A stretch of 64,000 nucleotides of DNA from Sphingomonas mali NBRC 15500 (lineage in GTDB: Bacteria > Pseudomonadota > Alphaproteobacteria > Sphingomonadales > Sphingomonadaceae). The DNA is taken from the NCBI RefSeq assembly GCF_001598415.1, contig NZ_BCYX01000004.1:171682-235681 (forward strand), given 5' to 3'. This document shows, one piece after another, positions 15,211-23,652 of the stretch. A program made the position numbers and the translations under genes. Positions within the stretch are counted from its first letter, which is position 1. Each line of letters opens with the position of its first letter. The notes under the pieces were generated by a model that saw only the letters and a list, made by a program, of their open reading frames with translations, was not told the origin of the DNA and did no database searches.

Positions 15211-15753
15211 ATGCGGGCGGACGAGGATGAGTTGCGCAGCTTGATGATCGGTGGGCTGGACGGCGATGCCGCCGCCCACGCCGCTCTACTGCGCCTGCTC
15301 GTGCCGCTGCTGCGCGGCTTCTACCGTCGCAGGGCGCGCGGTGACGACGACGATATTGAGGATCTGGTGCAGGAAACGCTGATGGCGGTGCATGGACGCC
15401 GCGCCACCTATGACCGCGACCGCCCGTTCACCGGCTGGCTGTTCGCGATCGCCCGCTACAAGATGATCGATCATTTCCGCCGTAAACGCCGGCTCCAGCC
15501 GATCGATGGACTGGAGGACGAGCTCGTCGCGCGCGACTTCGAGGCGCCAATCAGCGCGGAGATGGACGTCGCCGCCTTGCTCGGCACCCTGCCGCCGAAA
15601 CAGGCGCACGTGATCCGCGCGACGCGGATCGATGGCCTGAGTGTCGCCGAGGCAGCGGCGGCCGCAGGCGGGCTTGGCGAGTCCGATGTGAAGGTCTCGG
15701 TCCATCGCGGCCTCAAAGCGCTGATCGCGCGCGTGCAGGGGGAGGTTCGATGA
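15211..15753 (+). CDS. sigF: ECF-type RNA polymerase sigma factor, SigF-like (copy 2)
   Basis: 180 residues. Region 2 contains DIEDLVQETLMAVHGRRATYD and RPFTGWLFAIARYKMIDHFR; region 4 contains LPPKQAHVIRATRIDGLSVAE and VKVSVHRGLKALIARV. The ATG at 15211 is preferred over 15196 because the GAGGAG site lies between them and the expected transcript starts near 15196. It overlaps the following nrsF by ATGA. Both sigma genes have the same promoter type upstream, so they may recognise the same or overlapping sites. Confidence 0.93.
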   Translation: MRADEDELRSLMIGGLDGDAAAHAALLRLLVPLLRGFYRRRARGDDDDIEDLVQETLMAVHGRRATYDRDRPFTGWLFAIARYKMIDHFRRKRRLQPIDGLEDELVARDFEAPISAEMDVAALLGTLPPKQAHVIRATRIDGLSVAEAAAAAGGLGESDVKVSVHRGLKALIARVQGEVR

Positions 15754-16391
15754 CCACGGACGACCTGATCGCGCAGCTCTCGGGCACCGTCGCTCCCGTA
15801 TCGCGCCGGGCTGTCGGCGAACGTCTCGCCCGGGGCCTTCTCCTGGGCGCGATCGTCTCGGCCGCCGTGATGGCCGCAGGCCTCGGCCTGCGTCCCGATC
15901 TCGGCGCGGCTATCCACGGCTCCATCTTCTGGATGAAGGCCGCTTACACGATGTCGCTCGCGGCACTCGCCTTGACCGCGACCCGCCAGCTCGCGCGGCC
16001 GGACGCCGGGTCGATCCGCTGGCTATGGCTGGCGACCCTGCCCGTCCTCCTCCTCGCCGTGGTCGGCGTGGCCGACCTGAGCGGCGCGCCGTCGTCCGCC
16101 TGGCTCGCACTTTGGCTGGGCAAGAGCTGGCGGATCTGCCCCTGGCTGATCCTCGCCCTTTCCGTGCCGGTGTTTCTCGGCCTGCTCTGGTCGTTCCGCT
16201 CGCTGGCACCGACTCGGCTGAGGGCGACGGGCGCCACCGCCGGCCTGGCATCGGGCGCATTCGCTGCCACGATCTATTGCCTGCACTGCCCGGAGGCGTC
16301 CGCGATGTTCGTGCTCACCTGGTATTCGCTCGGCATCCTGCTGGCTACGGCGATCGGCGCCCTTCTCGGACCACGCCTGCTGCGCTGGTGA
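15750..16391 (+). CDS. nrsF: NrsF-family membrane anti-sigma factor (copy 3)
   Basis: A 213-residue NrsF/DUF1109 protein with about six membrane segments. The sensing cysteines are C130 (SWRICPWL) and C180 (YCLHCPEA), at exactly the positions found in copy 1, plus an extra C177 that makes a CLHC pair. It begins within the sigma stop (ATGA overlap) and ends LGPRLLRW. The extra cysteine might alter metal selectivity. Confidence 0.93.
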   Translation: MTTDDLIAQLSGTVAPVSRRAVGERLARGLLLGAIVSAAVMAAGLGLRPDLGAAIHGSIFWMKAAYTMSLAALALTATRQLARPDAGSIRWLWLATLPVLLLAVVGVADLSGAPSSAWLALWLGKSWRICPWLILALSVPVFLGLLWSFRSLAPTRLRATGATAGLASGAFAATIYCLHCPEASAMFVLTWYSLGILLATAIGALLGPRLLRW

Positions 16392-16408
16392 TTTTTTTGC
16401 GGCGGAAC

Positions 16409-16434
16409 GTAACGTCCGCCGCTCGATCCGCGAA
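16409..16434 (+). promoter_or_regulatory. SigF-type promoter of the second DoxX gene
   Basis: GTAACG at 16409-16414, 16-base spacer, CGAA at 16431-16434. One -35 base differs from consensus. It is followed by an unusually long leader of about 190 bases. Confidence 0.6.
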
Positions 16435-16511
16435 CTGGGGAAGCCAATAAGGCTCAACCCCGATCGGAAGACCACGCCGCCCGCCACAATGTCCGTCATG
16501 TCCGAGGGATC

Positions 16512-16532
16512 GGGGCGAGGTCGCCTCGCCCC
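16512..16532 (+). repeat. Hairpin in the leader of the DoxX gene
   Basis: Perfect 9-base-pair stem GGGGCGAGG / CCTCGCCCC with a TCG loop, about 75 bases into the leader. Without a T-run it may be an attenuator-like structure, a terminator of the nrsF operon or simply a leader stem. Confidence 0.45.
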
Positions 16533-16631
16533 GCTCTCGTGACGGGGCATGGGCAGCGGCAGTTGTCGCCTGAAGACGGATGACGCTGGCGACACCGGGC
16601 GGAGCTTCCCGATTTCCGAAAAAGAGGATCA

Positions 16632-17111
16632 ATGATGACCAATCTCACCTTTCCCACCAGCCCAGCGATCGCTCGCTGGGCGGGAATCCCGCTGCGCCTG
16701 ATCGTCGGCTATGGCTTCTTCGCGCACGGCCTCGCCAAGCTCGAGAAAGGACCGGACAATTTCGTGCGGATCGTCGAGGCGATCGGCACGCCGATGCCGC
16801 ATCTGATGGCGTGGCTCACGATCCTCGTGGAGATCGTCGGCGGCCTGTCCGTCCTGGCCGGCGCCTTCGTCGCCTTGTGGAGCATTCCCATGATCGCGGT
16901 GCTGCTGGTGGCAATGCTCACCGTCCACATCCAGTTCGGGTTTACGTCGATCAAGCTGATAGCGGTGACGGCGGACGGACCCAAGTTCGGGCCGCCGGGC
17001 ACGGAGACCGACCTTCTCTATATCGCCTGTATCGCGGCACTCATACTGCTCGGGCCCGGCCCGTTCTCGATCGACCGCTGGATCACCGCGCGCAAAGCAG
17101 TCAAGGCCTGA
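16632..17111 (+). CDS. DoxX-family membrane protein, copy 2
   Basis: A 159-residue DoxX protein with four membrane helices and the motif LRLIVGYGFFAHGLAKLEKG, followed by the conserved acidic/proline block IVEAIGTPMPHLMAWL. The start has AGAGGA upstream; the second of two consecutive ATG codons (16635) is equally possible. It stands alone behind a variant SigF-type promoter, so it is probably a further BufD-like component of the regulon. It is only distantly similar to the protein at 6866-7330. Confidence 0.88.
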   Translation: MMTNLTFPTSPAIARWAGIPLRLIVGYGFFAHGLAKLEKGPDNFVRIVEAIGTPMPHLMAWLTILVEIVGGLSVLAGAFVALWSIPMIAVLLVAMLTVHIQFGFTSIKLIAVTADGPKFGPPGTETDLLYIACIAALILLGPGPFSIDRWITARKAVKA

Positions 17112-17120
17112 GGTCCCACA

Positions 17121-17147
17121 GCCGGCGGCGCCTCAGCCGCCGCCGGC
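17121..17147 (+). terminator. Hairpin downstream of the second DoxX gene
   Basis: Perfect 10-base-pair GC stem (GCCGGCGGCG / CGCCGCCGGC) with a seven-base loop, 10 bases after the stop. No U-run follows, so this is a candidate rather than a certain terminator. Confidence 0.5.
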
Positions 17148-17211
17148 CCTGCTACAGGCGGCGGCGCCAAGCCGGGTGTAAGAAGCATGCTGGAGGCATG
17201 CGCCGAAGCCT

Positions 17212-17367
17212 TTAGCCCCTAAGGGCCTGGACATCCGCCTCGGCCACCCGGCCGGCGCGCGAGCCGACACCGCTCAGGGCAGCGGCGTCGGGCATCGGAT
17301 TCGAGAGCGCTGATTTGCGCCACGTCACGGCGTCGCGCGCCGGGACATTCAGGGGATAGGGCGCCAT
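17212..17367 (-). CDS. Possible 51-aa protein coupled to the M28 peptidase gene
   Basis: An ATG at 17367 overlaps the M28 stop by one base (TGATG), and the frame runs to TAA at 17212. The product starts MAPYPLNVPARDAVTW and has a plausible, non-repetitive composition. No family is recognised. Alternatively it could be a chance extension beyond the M28 gene. Confidence 0.35.
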   Translation of the reverse strand: MAPYPLNVPARDAVTWRKSALSNPMPDAAALSGVGSRAGRVAEADVQALRG

Positions 17368-19022
17368 CAGCGTAACCCTCGAAATTCGGAGGTTGGCCGC
17401 CAGTGCGGCCAGCGCCGCGAATTGGCGATCGTGAGCCCCATCCGGTAGACCAGCGCGACATCGCTCGCCGCGCCGCGCAGGTCCCAGTCGGGCGACCAGG
17501 CGTCGCATGGCTGGTGGTAACAGCGCCCCGTATAGTCGGCGACCCAGGCATTGCCGGCAGCCCTTCCCCCCTTCACCAGGTCCTGGCCACCGGCCAGGCT
17601 CATCAGCAACAGGGTCGGCACGCCGCGCTTGGCGAAGGAAAAATGGTCGGCGCGGTAGAACAGGCCGCGCTGCGGTTCGCTGTCCGGCGTGACCACCCGG
17701 CCCTGGCTGGCCGCCGCACGCGTAAGATCGTCCTCGAGGTCGTTCTGCCCGGCGCCCACCAGTACCACGTCGCGCGCGAGCCCGGCGGTCTGCAGGACGT
17801 CGAGCGTGAAGTTCGCGACGACCGTGCCGAGCGGCTGGACCGGATGGAGCGCATAGGTCTCCGAGCCCAGCAATCCGCGCTCCTCGGCGGTCCAGGCCGC
17901 GAAGATCAGCGAGCGCTCGGGCCGCGGCCCCGCCGCAAAGGTGCGGGCGAGTTCCAGCACACCGGCGACGCCAAGCGCATCGTCGCTGGCACCCGGGCGG
18001 ATCGTCCGCCCCTGCGCGTCGGGCGCTCCGATCCCGAAGGCGTCCCAATGCGCCGCGAACATCAGGGCTTCGCGCGGGTATTTGCGCCCGTCGAGCCTGG
18101 CCAGGACGTTGCGGCTCTCGATCCGCTCGCTGCGCTCAGGGGCATCGATCGTGAAGCGTGCATCGCCGATCGCGACCGGGCGGAAATCCGGGCTGCGCGC
18201 CTGCCGCTCGAGCGCGGCCAGATCGAGGCCGGCACGCGAAAACAGGGTCCTGGCGAGATCAGCGCTGATCCAGGATTGCAGCTCGAGCGCCTGCCGCGCC
18301 CCCGGCGCGCGCACCACGTCATAGGTGCCCCCGGCGAGATTGCTGGCGACGTTCCAGCCATAGCCGGCAGCGGCCGTATCGTGGATGATGAGCGCGCCGA
18401 CCGCACCGCGGCGCTCGGCTTCCTCATATTTGTAGGACCAGCGCCCGTAATAGGTCATCGCCCGGCCGCCGAAGCGACCGGCTACAGGCTCGCCGGGTTC
18501 CGCTGCGAAATCAGGATCGTTGACCAGGAAGACCGCGATCTTCCCCCGGAGATCGACGCCCTTGTAATCGTCCCAGCCGCGTTCCTTGGCGGCGACGCCA
18601 TAGCCGACGAACACCATAGGCGCTGCGTCGATCGCCACACGGGTGCCCGGGCGCGCGGTCTTGGGCGCGATTTCCCGGCCCACGGCGAGTGGGAGCACCT
18701 GGCCGCCCACAGTGATCGCCAATCTGGAGGGCGTCCCGATCTCGTTGCGGACCAGCGGGACCTTCTGCGTCCAGCCACCTTTCTCGCCGGCGGGTTTCAG
18801 CCCGAGCGCCTTGAAGCGCGCGATGATATAGTCGACGCTCCGTTCGCCCGCTGGCGTTCCCGGCGCGCGGCCCGCATAGGCGTCGGACGCCAGGACGCGC
18901 GTGATCGCGGAGAGCCGCGCCGGATCGATCGGCGCCCAGGCGTGGCGCGATCGCGCGGCGACCCCGACGGATGATCCCAGCCCCGCCACGGCCAGACCCA
19001 GCAATAGCATGTCCCGTCGCAT
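17367..19022 (-). CDS. Exported M28 family zinc aminopeptidase
   Basis: A 551-residue protein with an N-terminal signal (MLLLGLAVAGLGSSVG), a PA-like inserted domain (GALIIHDTAAAGYGWN) and a C-terminal M28 catalytic domain. Zinc-site motifs are visible: AAHWDAFG (His), GASDDALGV (bridging Asp), WTAEERGLLGSE (catalytic and ligand Glu) and YRADHFSFAKRG (His). The ending ANSRRWPHWRPTSEFRGLR matches the usual C terminus, so the gene is complete. The frame is open far upstream, but 19022 (MRRDMLLLG) begins the signal. It lies 56 bases after the TonB receptor gene, probably co-transcribed, and would trim N-terminal residues from periplasmic peptides. Confidence 0.92.
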   Translation of the reverse strand: MRRDMLLLGLAVAGLGSSVGVAARSRHAWAPIDPARLSAITRVLASDAYAGRAPGTPAGERSVDYIIARFKALGLKPAGEKGGWTQKVPLVRNEIGTPSRLAITVGGQVLPLAVGREIAPKTARPGTRVAIDAAPMVFVGYGVAAKERGWDDYKGVDLRGKIAVFLVNDPDFAAEPGEPVAGRFGGRAMTYYGRWSYKYEEAERRGAVGALIIHDTAAAGYGWNVASNLAGGTYDVVRAPGARQALELQSWISADLARTLFSRAGLDLAALERQARSPDFRPVAIGDARFTIDAPERSERIESRNVLARLDGRKYPREALMFAAHWDAFGIGAPDAQGRTIRPGASDDALGVAGVLELARTFAAGPRPERSLIFAAWTAEERGLLGSETYALHPVQPLGTVVANFTLDVLQTAGLARDVVLVGAGQNDLEDDLTRAAASQGRVVTPDSEPQRGLFYRADHFSFAKRGVPTLLLMSLAGGQDLVKGGRAAGNAWVADYTGRCYHQPCDAWSPDWDLRGAASDVALVYRMGLTIANSRRWPHWRPTSEFRGLR

Positions 19023-19078
19023 GTGCCGCCCCCAAAAAGGAGCCGCCCCGCGTCTCGAAGGAGGCGGGGCGGCAATCA

Positions 19079-21955
19079 TCAGAATTTGACGTTCACGCCG
19101 GCGTAGAAATACCGCCCGATCACATCGTAGACGGCGGATGCCGTGTTGGTGCCGGTCGAGGTCCCGACATAGGGCGTCGGGAACAAGGGCGGCTGTTTGT
19201 CGGTGAGGTTCCGCGCCCCGATATAGAAGGCGTACGCCTTGCCCACCGAATAGCGCATCTGAAGATCGGTGTACCAATAAGCGGGTACCGTATTGCCCGC
19301 GAAGCTTGCACCGACGACCCGGTAGACCTTGCCGATATAGCGTTCGGTCACCGAGAGATCGAAAGCGCCATTCTTGTAGGTCACATTGGCCGATGCCTTG
19401 TCGGAAGGATAATAAGGCTGGCCGCGTAGCAGGATCGGCGGTGCTCCGGCATAGGGGCTCTGCTCGTATCGGATCAGATGGGTGTAATTGACCGTCGCCC
19501 CGATCGTGTCGCCGAGCCGGCCACCCAGGACGTTGGCCAGAGAATGGTTGTAGTTCAGCTCGACGTCGATCCCCTCGAGCTTCTGGCTCGCCGCGTTGAG
19601 CGGCACCGTGTTGTTCTGGACGATGACGCCGGTCGAGGGGTCGCGGATGACGGTCGAGCAATAGAGCGGGTCATTGGTCGCCGCGCATTGGTTGATCACC
19701 GTCTGGGTATCGAGCGTCGTGATCGCCTGATCGATCTTGATCCGGAAATAGTCGGCGGTGAGCGTCAGCCCGGGAAGGAAGCCCGGCTGGATCACCGCAC
19801 CCGCCGTCAGCGTCCGAGCGAGCTCGGGCTTCAGGTTGGGATTGCCGACGGTGATCTGCTGCACCGGCGTCGGCGATGGCGGCGCGAAGCCTGGGCCAAC
19901 CCCAGGCTGGGTGGAGCAATAGGCATGGTTTGCGGTCGTTCCGCCGCCCGCGCAGGGATCGATCACATTCGCACGGTTGAGAAGTGCCCCGCTGAACAGA
20001 TCGAGGATCTGCGGCGCGCGGACGTCCTTCGAATAGACACCCCGCAGTTTCAGCCCACGGAAAGGCTCGTAGGTGCCGCCGAACTTCCAGGCGGTGACGC
20101 TCCCGGTGCTCGAATAATCCGCGTAGCGCACCGCCCCTTCGATCTCCAGCTTCCGGATCAGCGGCAGGTCGGCGAGCAGCGGCGCGCTCAGTTCGGCATA
20201 GACCTCCTTCACATCGAAGGCGCCGATCGTAGGTTGGCTGAACTGGAGCGAGCTCGTGCCGCGCCGCAGATTGTCGTCGGGCTGATAGGCCGATTTTTCA
20301 CGGCGATATTCGGCGCCGGCGGCAAAACCGAGCGGCCCGCCCGGGAGGCGAAGCAGATTGCCGGTGATCGATCCCGAGATGACCTGCTGCTCGTTATACG
20401 AGTGGATTCGGGCGTCCTGATAGAGGGAGGCACGCTCAGCCGGCGTCAGCGCTTGGCCGGTGAACAGATTGACCGGGATGCAGCCGGTCGCCCGCGCCGC
20501 GGCATCGGCGCACATATAGCCGCCAGCGCCGTTGGACACGACGTTGAGCGCGTTGACCATCCGGACGGTGTTATAGCCGTTGAGCATCGTCTCATCGAGC
20601 TGGGCACGGCCATATTCGTAATAGGCATTCGCCTTCCAGCTATCGCCGAGGAATGGCAGCTTGGCGTCGATCCCGCCGACGAAGCGATAGAGCTGGCGGC
20701 CGTAGGTGATCCGCCGCCCGCCGAATTCGGGCAGATCGCGCGCGACGGAAATCACCGTCTGGCCGGCCGGGATCAGCGCGCGCATGGCGGCCGGGATGAA
20801 CGGATTGCTGACGGGTATGGTGATCGGCAGGCCGGTCGGACCGCCGATGTTCATCCGGCCCGTCGCGACATAGGTCTGGTCGAGCTGCTGGATCGAATCG
20901 TTCTTGGAATAGGTTCCTTCCGCGAACAGCGAGATCGTGTCGCTGACGTCGAAATGGCCGCGCAGATCGGCGAGATAGCGCTTCATCGGCAGCGACATGA
21001 TGACGAACTTGTTCGGGTTGACGCCATCGCGCGCGGCGTTGACCGTGGCGACCGTCCCATCGGGAAGAACGGTGCGCCGGATGGTCGATCCTGCGATCGT
21101 CGTCCCATTGAGGCCGAACACGCCCTGCGCGGTCTGTGCCGACGTATAGGAAGCCGGCCCGAAGACAGCGAGATCGGGTCGCTGCGGATTGGAGACGAGG
21201 ACACCATCCGCCGAGAAGGGGCGATCCACCGCATCGACCTCATTTGTCTGGTCGTAGCTCAGATCGAGAGTGACATTGCCGCGTCCCCCAGCGAAATTGG
21301 TGCCCGCGAGCAACCCCAATTTGGCTTGGCCGCCGTCGCCACGCTGGCTGATGCCCCCCTGGGCGCGGAATTCGACGCCCTGGAAATTACGCTTGAGCAC
21401 GAAGTTGACGACGCCCGCGACCGCGTCGGACCCATAGACGGCCGACGCGCCGCCGGTGGTCACATCGACACGCTCGATCAGGTCGGTCGGGATGGTGCTG
21501 ACATCGACCGCCGAGCCGCCTTGCAGGCTCGAGACATAGCGACGGCCATCGACGAGCACGAGGGTGCGATAATTGCCGAGGCCGCGCAGGTCGATCGTGT
21601 AGAGGCCGGCGAGGAATTGATCGCGCGGCGCCCCGGAGGCCGAGAAGCGGCTCGAGGCGACCGCCGGAACGGTGGACAGCGCCTCGGCGATGTTGACGGT
21701 ACCCCGGCTGGCGATCGCATCGCTGGAAACGGTCGTGATCGGGGTCGCCTGGGTCTCGTTGGGACGCTGGATACGCGAACCGGTGACCACGATCTCCTGG
21801 GATGCGGGGTCGGCGGCGGCCGGTTCGGGAGCCGCCGGCGGCTCGGCGGGCGGCGGCGCCGTTTGCGCCTGCACCGCGGTCGCGGCGACCAGCGCGATCA
21901 CCGATGCCGCGACGGCATATCGACGAGTCCGTCCGGCGTGAAATCCCTGTCTCAT
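19079..21955 (-). CDS. TonB-dependent outer membrane receptor (large, peptide-type)
   Basis: 958 residues. A signal peptide (about 1-32, ends AVQAQ) is followed by a Pro/Ala-rich linker and the TonB box region IVVTGSRIQRPNETQ. The plug contains VPAVASSRFSASGAPRDQFL, LRGLGNYRTLVLVDGRR and ASAVYGSDAVAGVVNFVLKR; the barrel ends YFYAGVNVKF with the C-terminal Phe. This large type is common in sphingomonads. Its location with an M28 peptidase and a POT transporter suggests uptake of peptides. A GTAACG-N16-CGAA element lies only 13 bases before the ATG, so its use would give a nearly leaderless message. Confidence 0.94.
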   Translation of the reverse strand: MRQGFHAGRTRRYAVAASVIALVAATAVQAQTAPPPAEPPAAPEPAAADPASQEIVVTGSRIQRPNETQATPITTVSSDAIASRGTVNIAEALSTVPAVASSRFSASGAPRDQFLAGLYTIDLRGLGNYRTLVLVDGRRYVSSLQGGSAVDVSTIPTDLIERVDVTTGGASAVYGSDAVAGVVNFVLKRNFQGVEFRAQGGISQRGDGGQAKLGLLAGTNFAGGRGNVTLDLSYDQTNEVDAVDRPFSADGVLVSNPQRPDLAVFGPASYTSAQTAQGVFGLNGTTIAGSTIRRTVLPDGTVATVNAARDGVNPNKFVIMSLPMKRYLADLRGHFDVSDTISLFAEGTYSKNDSIQQLDQTYVATGRMNIGGPTGLPITIPVSNPFIPAAMRALIPAGQTVISVARDLPEFGGRRITYGRQLYRFVGGIDAKLPFLGDSWKANAYYEYGRAQLDETMLNGYNTVRMVNALNVVSNGAGGYMCADAAARATGCIPVNLFTGQALTPAERASLYQDARIHSYNEQQVISGSITGNLLRLPGGPLGFAAGAEYRREKSAYQPDDNLRRGTSSLQFSQPTIGAFDVKEVYAELSAPLLADLPLIRKLEIEGAVRYADYSSTGSVTAWKFGGTYEPFRGLKLRGVYSKDVRAPQILDLFSGALLNRANVIDPCAGGGTTANHAYCSTQPGVGPGFAPPSPTPVQQITVGNPNLKPELARTLTAGAVIQPGFLPGLTLTADYFRIKIDQAITTLDTQTVINQCAATNDPLYCSTVIRDPSTGVIVQNNTVPLNAASQKLEGIDVELNYNHSLANVLGGRLGDTIGATVNYTHLIRYEQSPYAGAPPILLRGQPYYPSDKASANVTYKNGAFDLSVTERYIGKVYRVVGASFAGNTVPAYWYTDLQMRYSVGKAYAFYIGARNLTDKQPPLFPTPYVGTSTGTNTASAVYDVIGRYFYAGVNVKF

Positions 21956-21967
21956 ACTTCCTACCCC

Positions 21968-21993
21968 TTCGTGGCTTTTTGCACTTTCGTTAC
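21968..21993 (-). promoter_or_regulatory. SigF-type promoter candidate of the TonB receptor gene
   Basis: On the minus strand GTAACG (21993-21988), 16-base spacer, CGAA (21971-21968), 13 bases before the receptor ATG. The expected start would fall between the ribosome site and the ATG, so either translation is nearly leaderless or the site is inactive. Confidence 0.45.
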
Positions 21994-22181
21994 AGGCTAG
22001 GGATCGCCGCCCAGGTCGCTTGCTCCAGGCAGACACAATCTTTCCGCCCGGGATCGCCCGCGCCTGCTGGGGCGCGGTACGCCAAGCGCGTGTCCGGCCC
22101 GGGCAAGCTTCAGCCCCGCGCCGAGGCGACCATGGCTGTGACCGGCGAAGAGCAGCGGCCCGGCCACGCGAGGGAGACGCG

Positions 22182-23651
22182 ATGAGAAGCGATACGACGT
22201 CAAACGCCGCCCGGACCCTGTTCGACCATCCCAAGGGCTTAGGCTCGCTGATCATCTCCGAACTCTGGGAACGGTTCGGCTTTTACGGGATGCGGTCGCT
22301 GCTCGTCCTCTATCTGATTGACCGCCTGCATATGCCGAGTGGCGACGCCACCACGCTTTATGGCGCCTTCGCGGCCATGGCATTCGGCATGTCGATCCCC
22401 GGCGGCATCCTTGCGGACCGGATATTCGGAACCCGCCGCCTAGCCTTTCTAGGCGGCGCGATCGTTCTGCTCGGCCATGGGTTGATGGTGGTTCAGGATG
22501 TGGCGGGCAGCGCGACGGCCGAAGACATCGGTTTGCCGCTCGCGCTCGCCTGCATCGCGACCGGCACCGGGCTGTTCAAGCCATCGATCTCGGCTCGGGT
22601 GGGCAATCTCTACGCCCGCGATGACCAGCGCCGCGAGGCGGGTTTCTATCTGTTCTATATCGGCATCAACGCCGGTGCCGCGCTGGCACCGCTGATTTGC
22701 GGATATCTCGGCCATGCTTATGGATGGCGTTATGGGTTCGCCGCCGCGGGCGCGGCGATGGCTCTTGGCCTCGTCACCATGGCGCTAGCCGGGCGGGCGT
22801 CGGACGCCGCGCCGCCTTGCTCGGGCGCAACCTTGCTCGCGGCGACGTTGGCCGTGCCGATTGCTTTGGCCGGGACCGCCTTCCTTCTGCTGCGCAATCC
22901 CGACTCGGTCGGCTGGTTGCTGGCGGCCATCCTCCTGGTCGGGCTTGCCGCGCTGTTGCGTCACGTCCGCCATGCCGCTGACGCCGATGAGCGGCGCCGC
23001 CTGCTCGTCGCCTTGCTCCTCATCTTCGCAGCCGCGACCTTTTGGAGCCTGCACGAACAAGGCGGCAGCACGCTCAATGTGCTCGCGGCGAAGGCAGTCG
23101 ACCTTAGATTGGGCTGGGTAACCTTGCAGCCCGCGCAGACCCAATTCTTCAACGCGCTCTTCATCCTGATGGGCGCGCCCTTGTTCGCAATCCTGTGGCG
23201 ACGCTTGCGGCTGGTCGGCGCCGACCCCGCGCCTCCCTATAAATTCGCGGCCGGCCTGATGCTCGCAGCAGCGGCCTTCGCATTGTTGGCGATGACCACC
23301 GCCAACGTCGCGCACGGTGGCAAGCTGTCGCTTCTCTGGCTCGCCCTCGCCTATCTGCTCGAGACCATGGGCGAACTCTGTCTCGCGACGCCTGGGTACG
23401 CGACCATGTCGCGGCTCGCACCGGTCAAGGCCTCCGGACTGATCATGGGGCTGTGGCTGTTCAGCCTGTCGGCCGGGAACTATATCGGCGGACGGATCGC
23501 CGCCGCCACGTTCACGGGCGGCGCGAATCCGTCACTCCCGGCGACCTATAGCGCGACCTTCCTACAGGTCGCCGGTTATGGCGCGCTGGTCGCGGTATTG
23601 TTGCTGATCCTGGCGCCGCGCCTCGGCCGGATCATTGCTACCGCCCGCTAG
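22182..23651 (+). CDS. POT/PTR-family proton-coupled di/tripeptide symporter
   Basis: A 489-residue transporter with about 14 hydrophobic segments. The POT hallmarks are ISELWERFGFYGMR (ExxERFxYY-like proton motif) near residue 28 and YLFYIGINAGAALAPL (PTR2 signature) in helix 5. It imports di- and tripeptides with protons across the inner membrane. It is divergent from the TonB/M28 operon, completing an outer membrane-periplasm-inner membrane route for peptides. GGGAG lies upstream of the ATG at 22182; the longer frame from 22020 is not supported. Confidence 0.93.
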   Translation: MRSDTTSNAARTLFDHPKGLGSLIISELWERFGFYGMRSLLVLYLIDRLHMPSGDATTLYGAFAAMAFGMSIPGGILADRIFGTRRLAFLGGAIVLLGHGLMVVQDVAGSATAEDIGLPLALACIATGTGLFKPSISARVGNLYARDDQRREAGFYLFYIGINAGAALAPLICGYLGHAYGWRYGFAAAGAAMALGLVTMALAGRASDAAPPCSGATLLAATLAVPIALAGTAFLLLRNPDSVGWLLAAILLVGLAALLRHVRHAADADERRRLLVALLLIFAAATFWSLHEQGGSTLNVLAAKAVDLRLGWVTLQPAQTQFFNALFILMGAPLFAILWRRLRLVGADPAPPYKFAAGLMLAAAAFALLAMTTANVAHGGKLSLLWLALAYLLETMGELCLATPGYATMSRLAPVKASGLIMGLWLFSLSAGNYIGGRIAAATFTGGANPSLPATYSATFLQVAGYGALVAVLLLILAPRLGRIIATAR

Positions 23652-23652
23652 C

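Noticed and set aside
17212..18048. Possible frameshift splitting the M28 peptidase C terminus
   Set aside because: The main frame ends with the usual M28 C-terminal pattern (WPHWRPTSEF), so the gene is complete; only the short coupled frame after the stop is kept as a candidate.
19478..22000. 840-codon open frame antisense to the TonB receptor
   Set aside because: Long antisense frames are common in high-GC genes; the minus-strand receptor has a full signal, plug and barrel.
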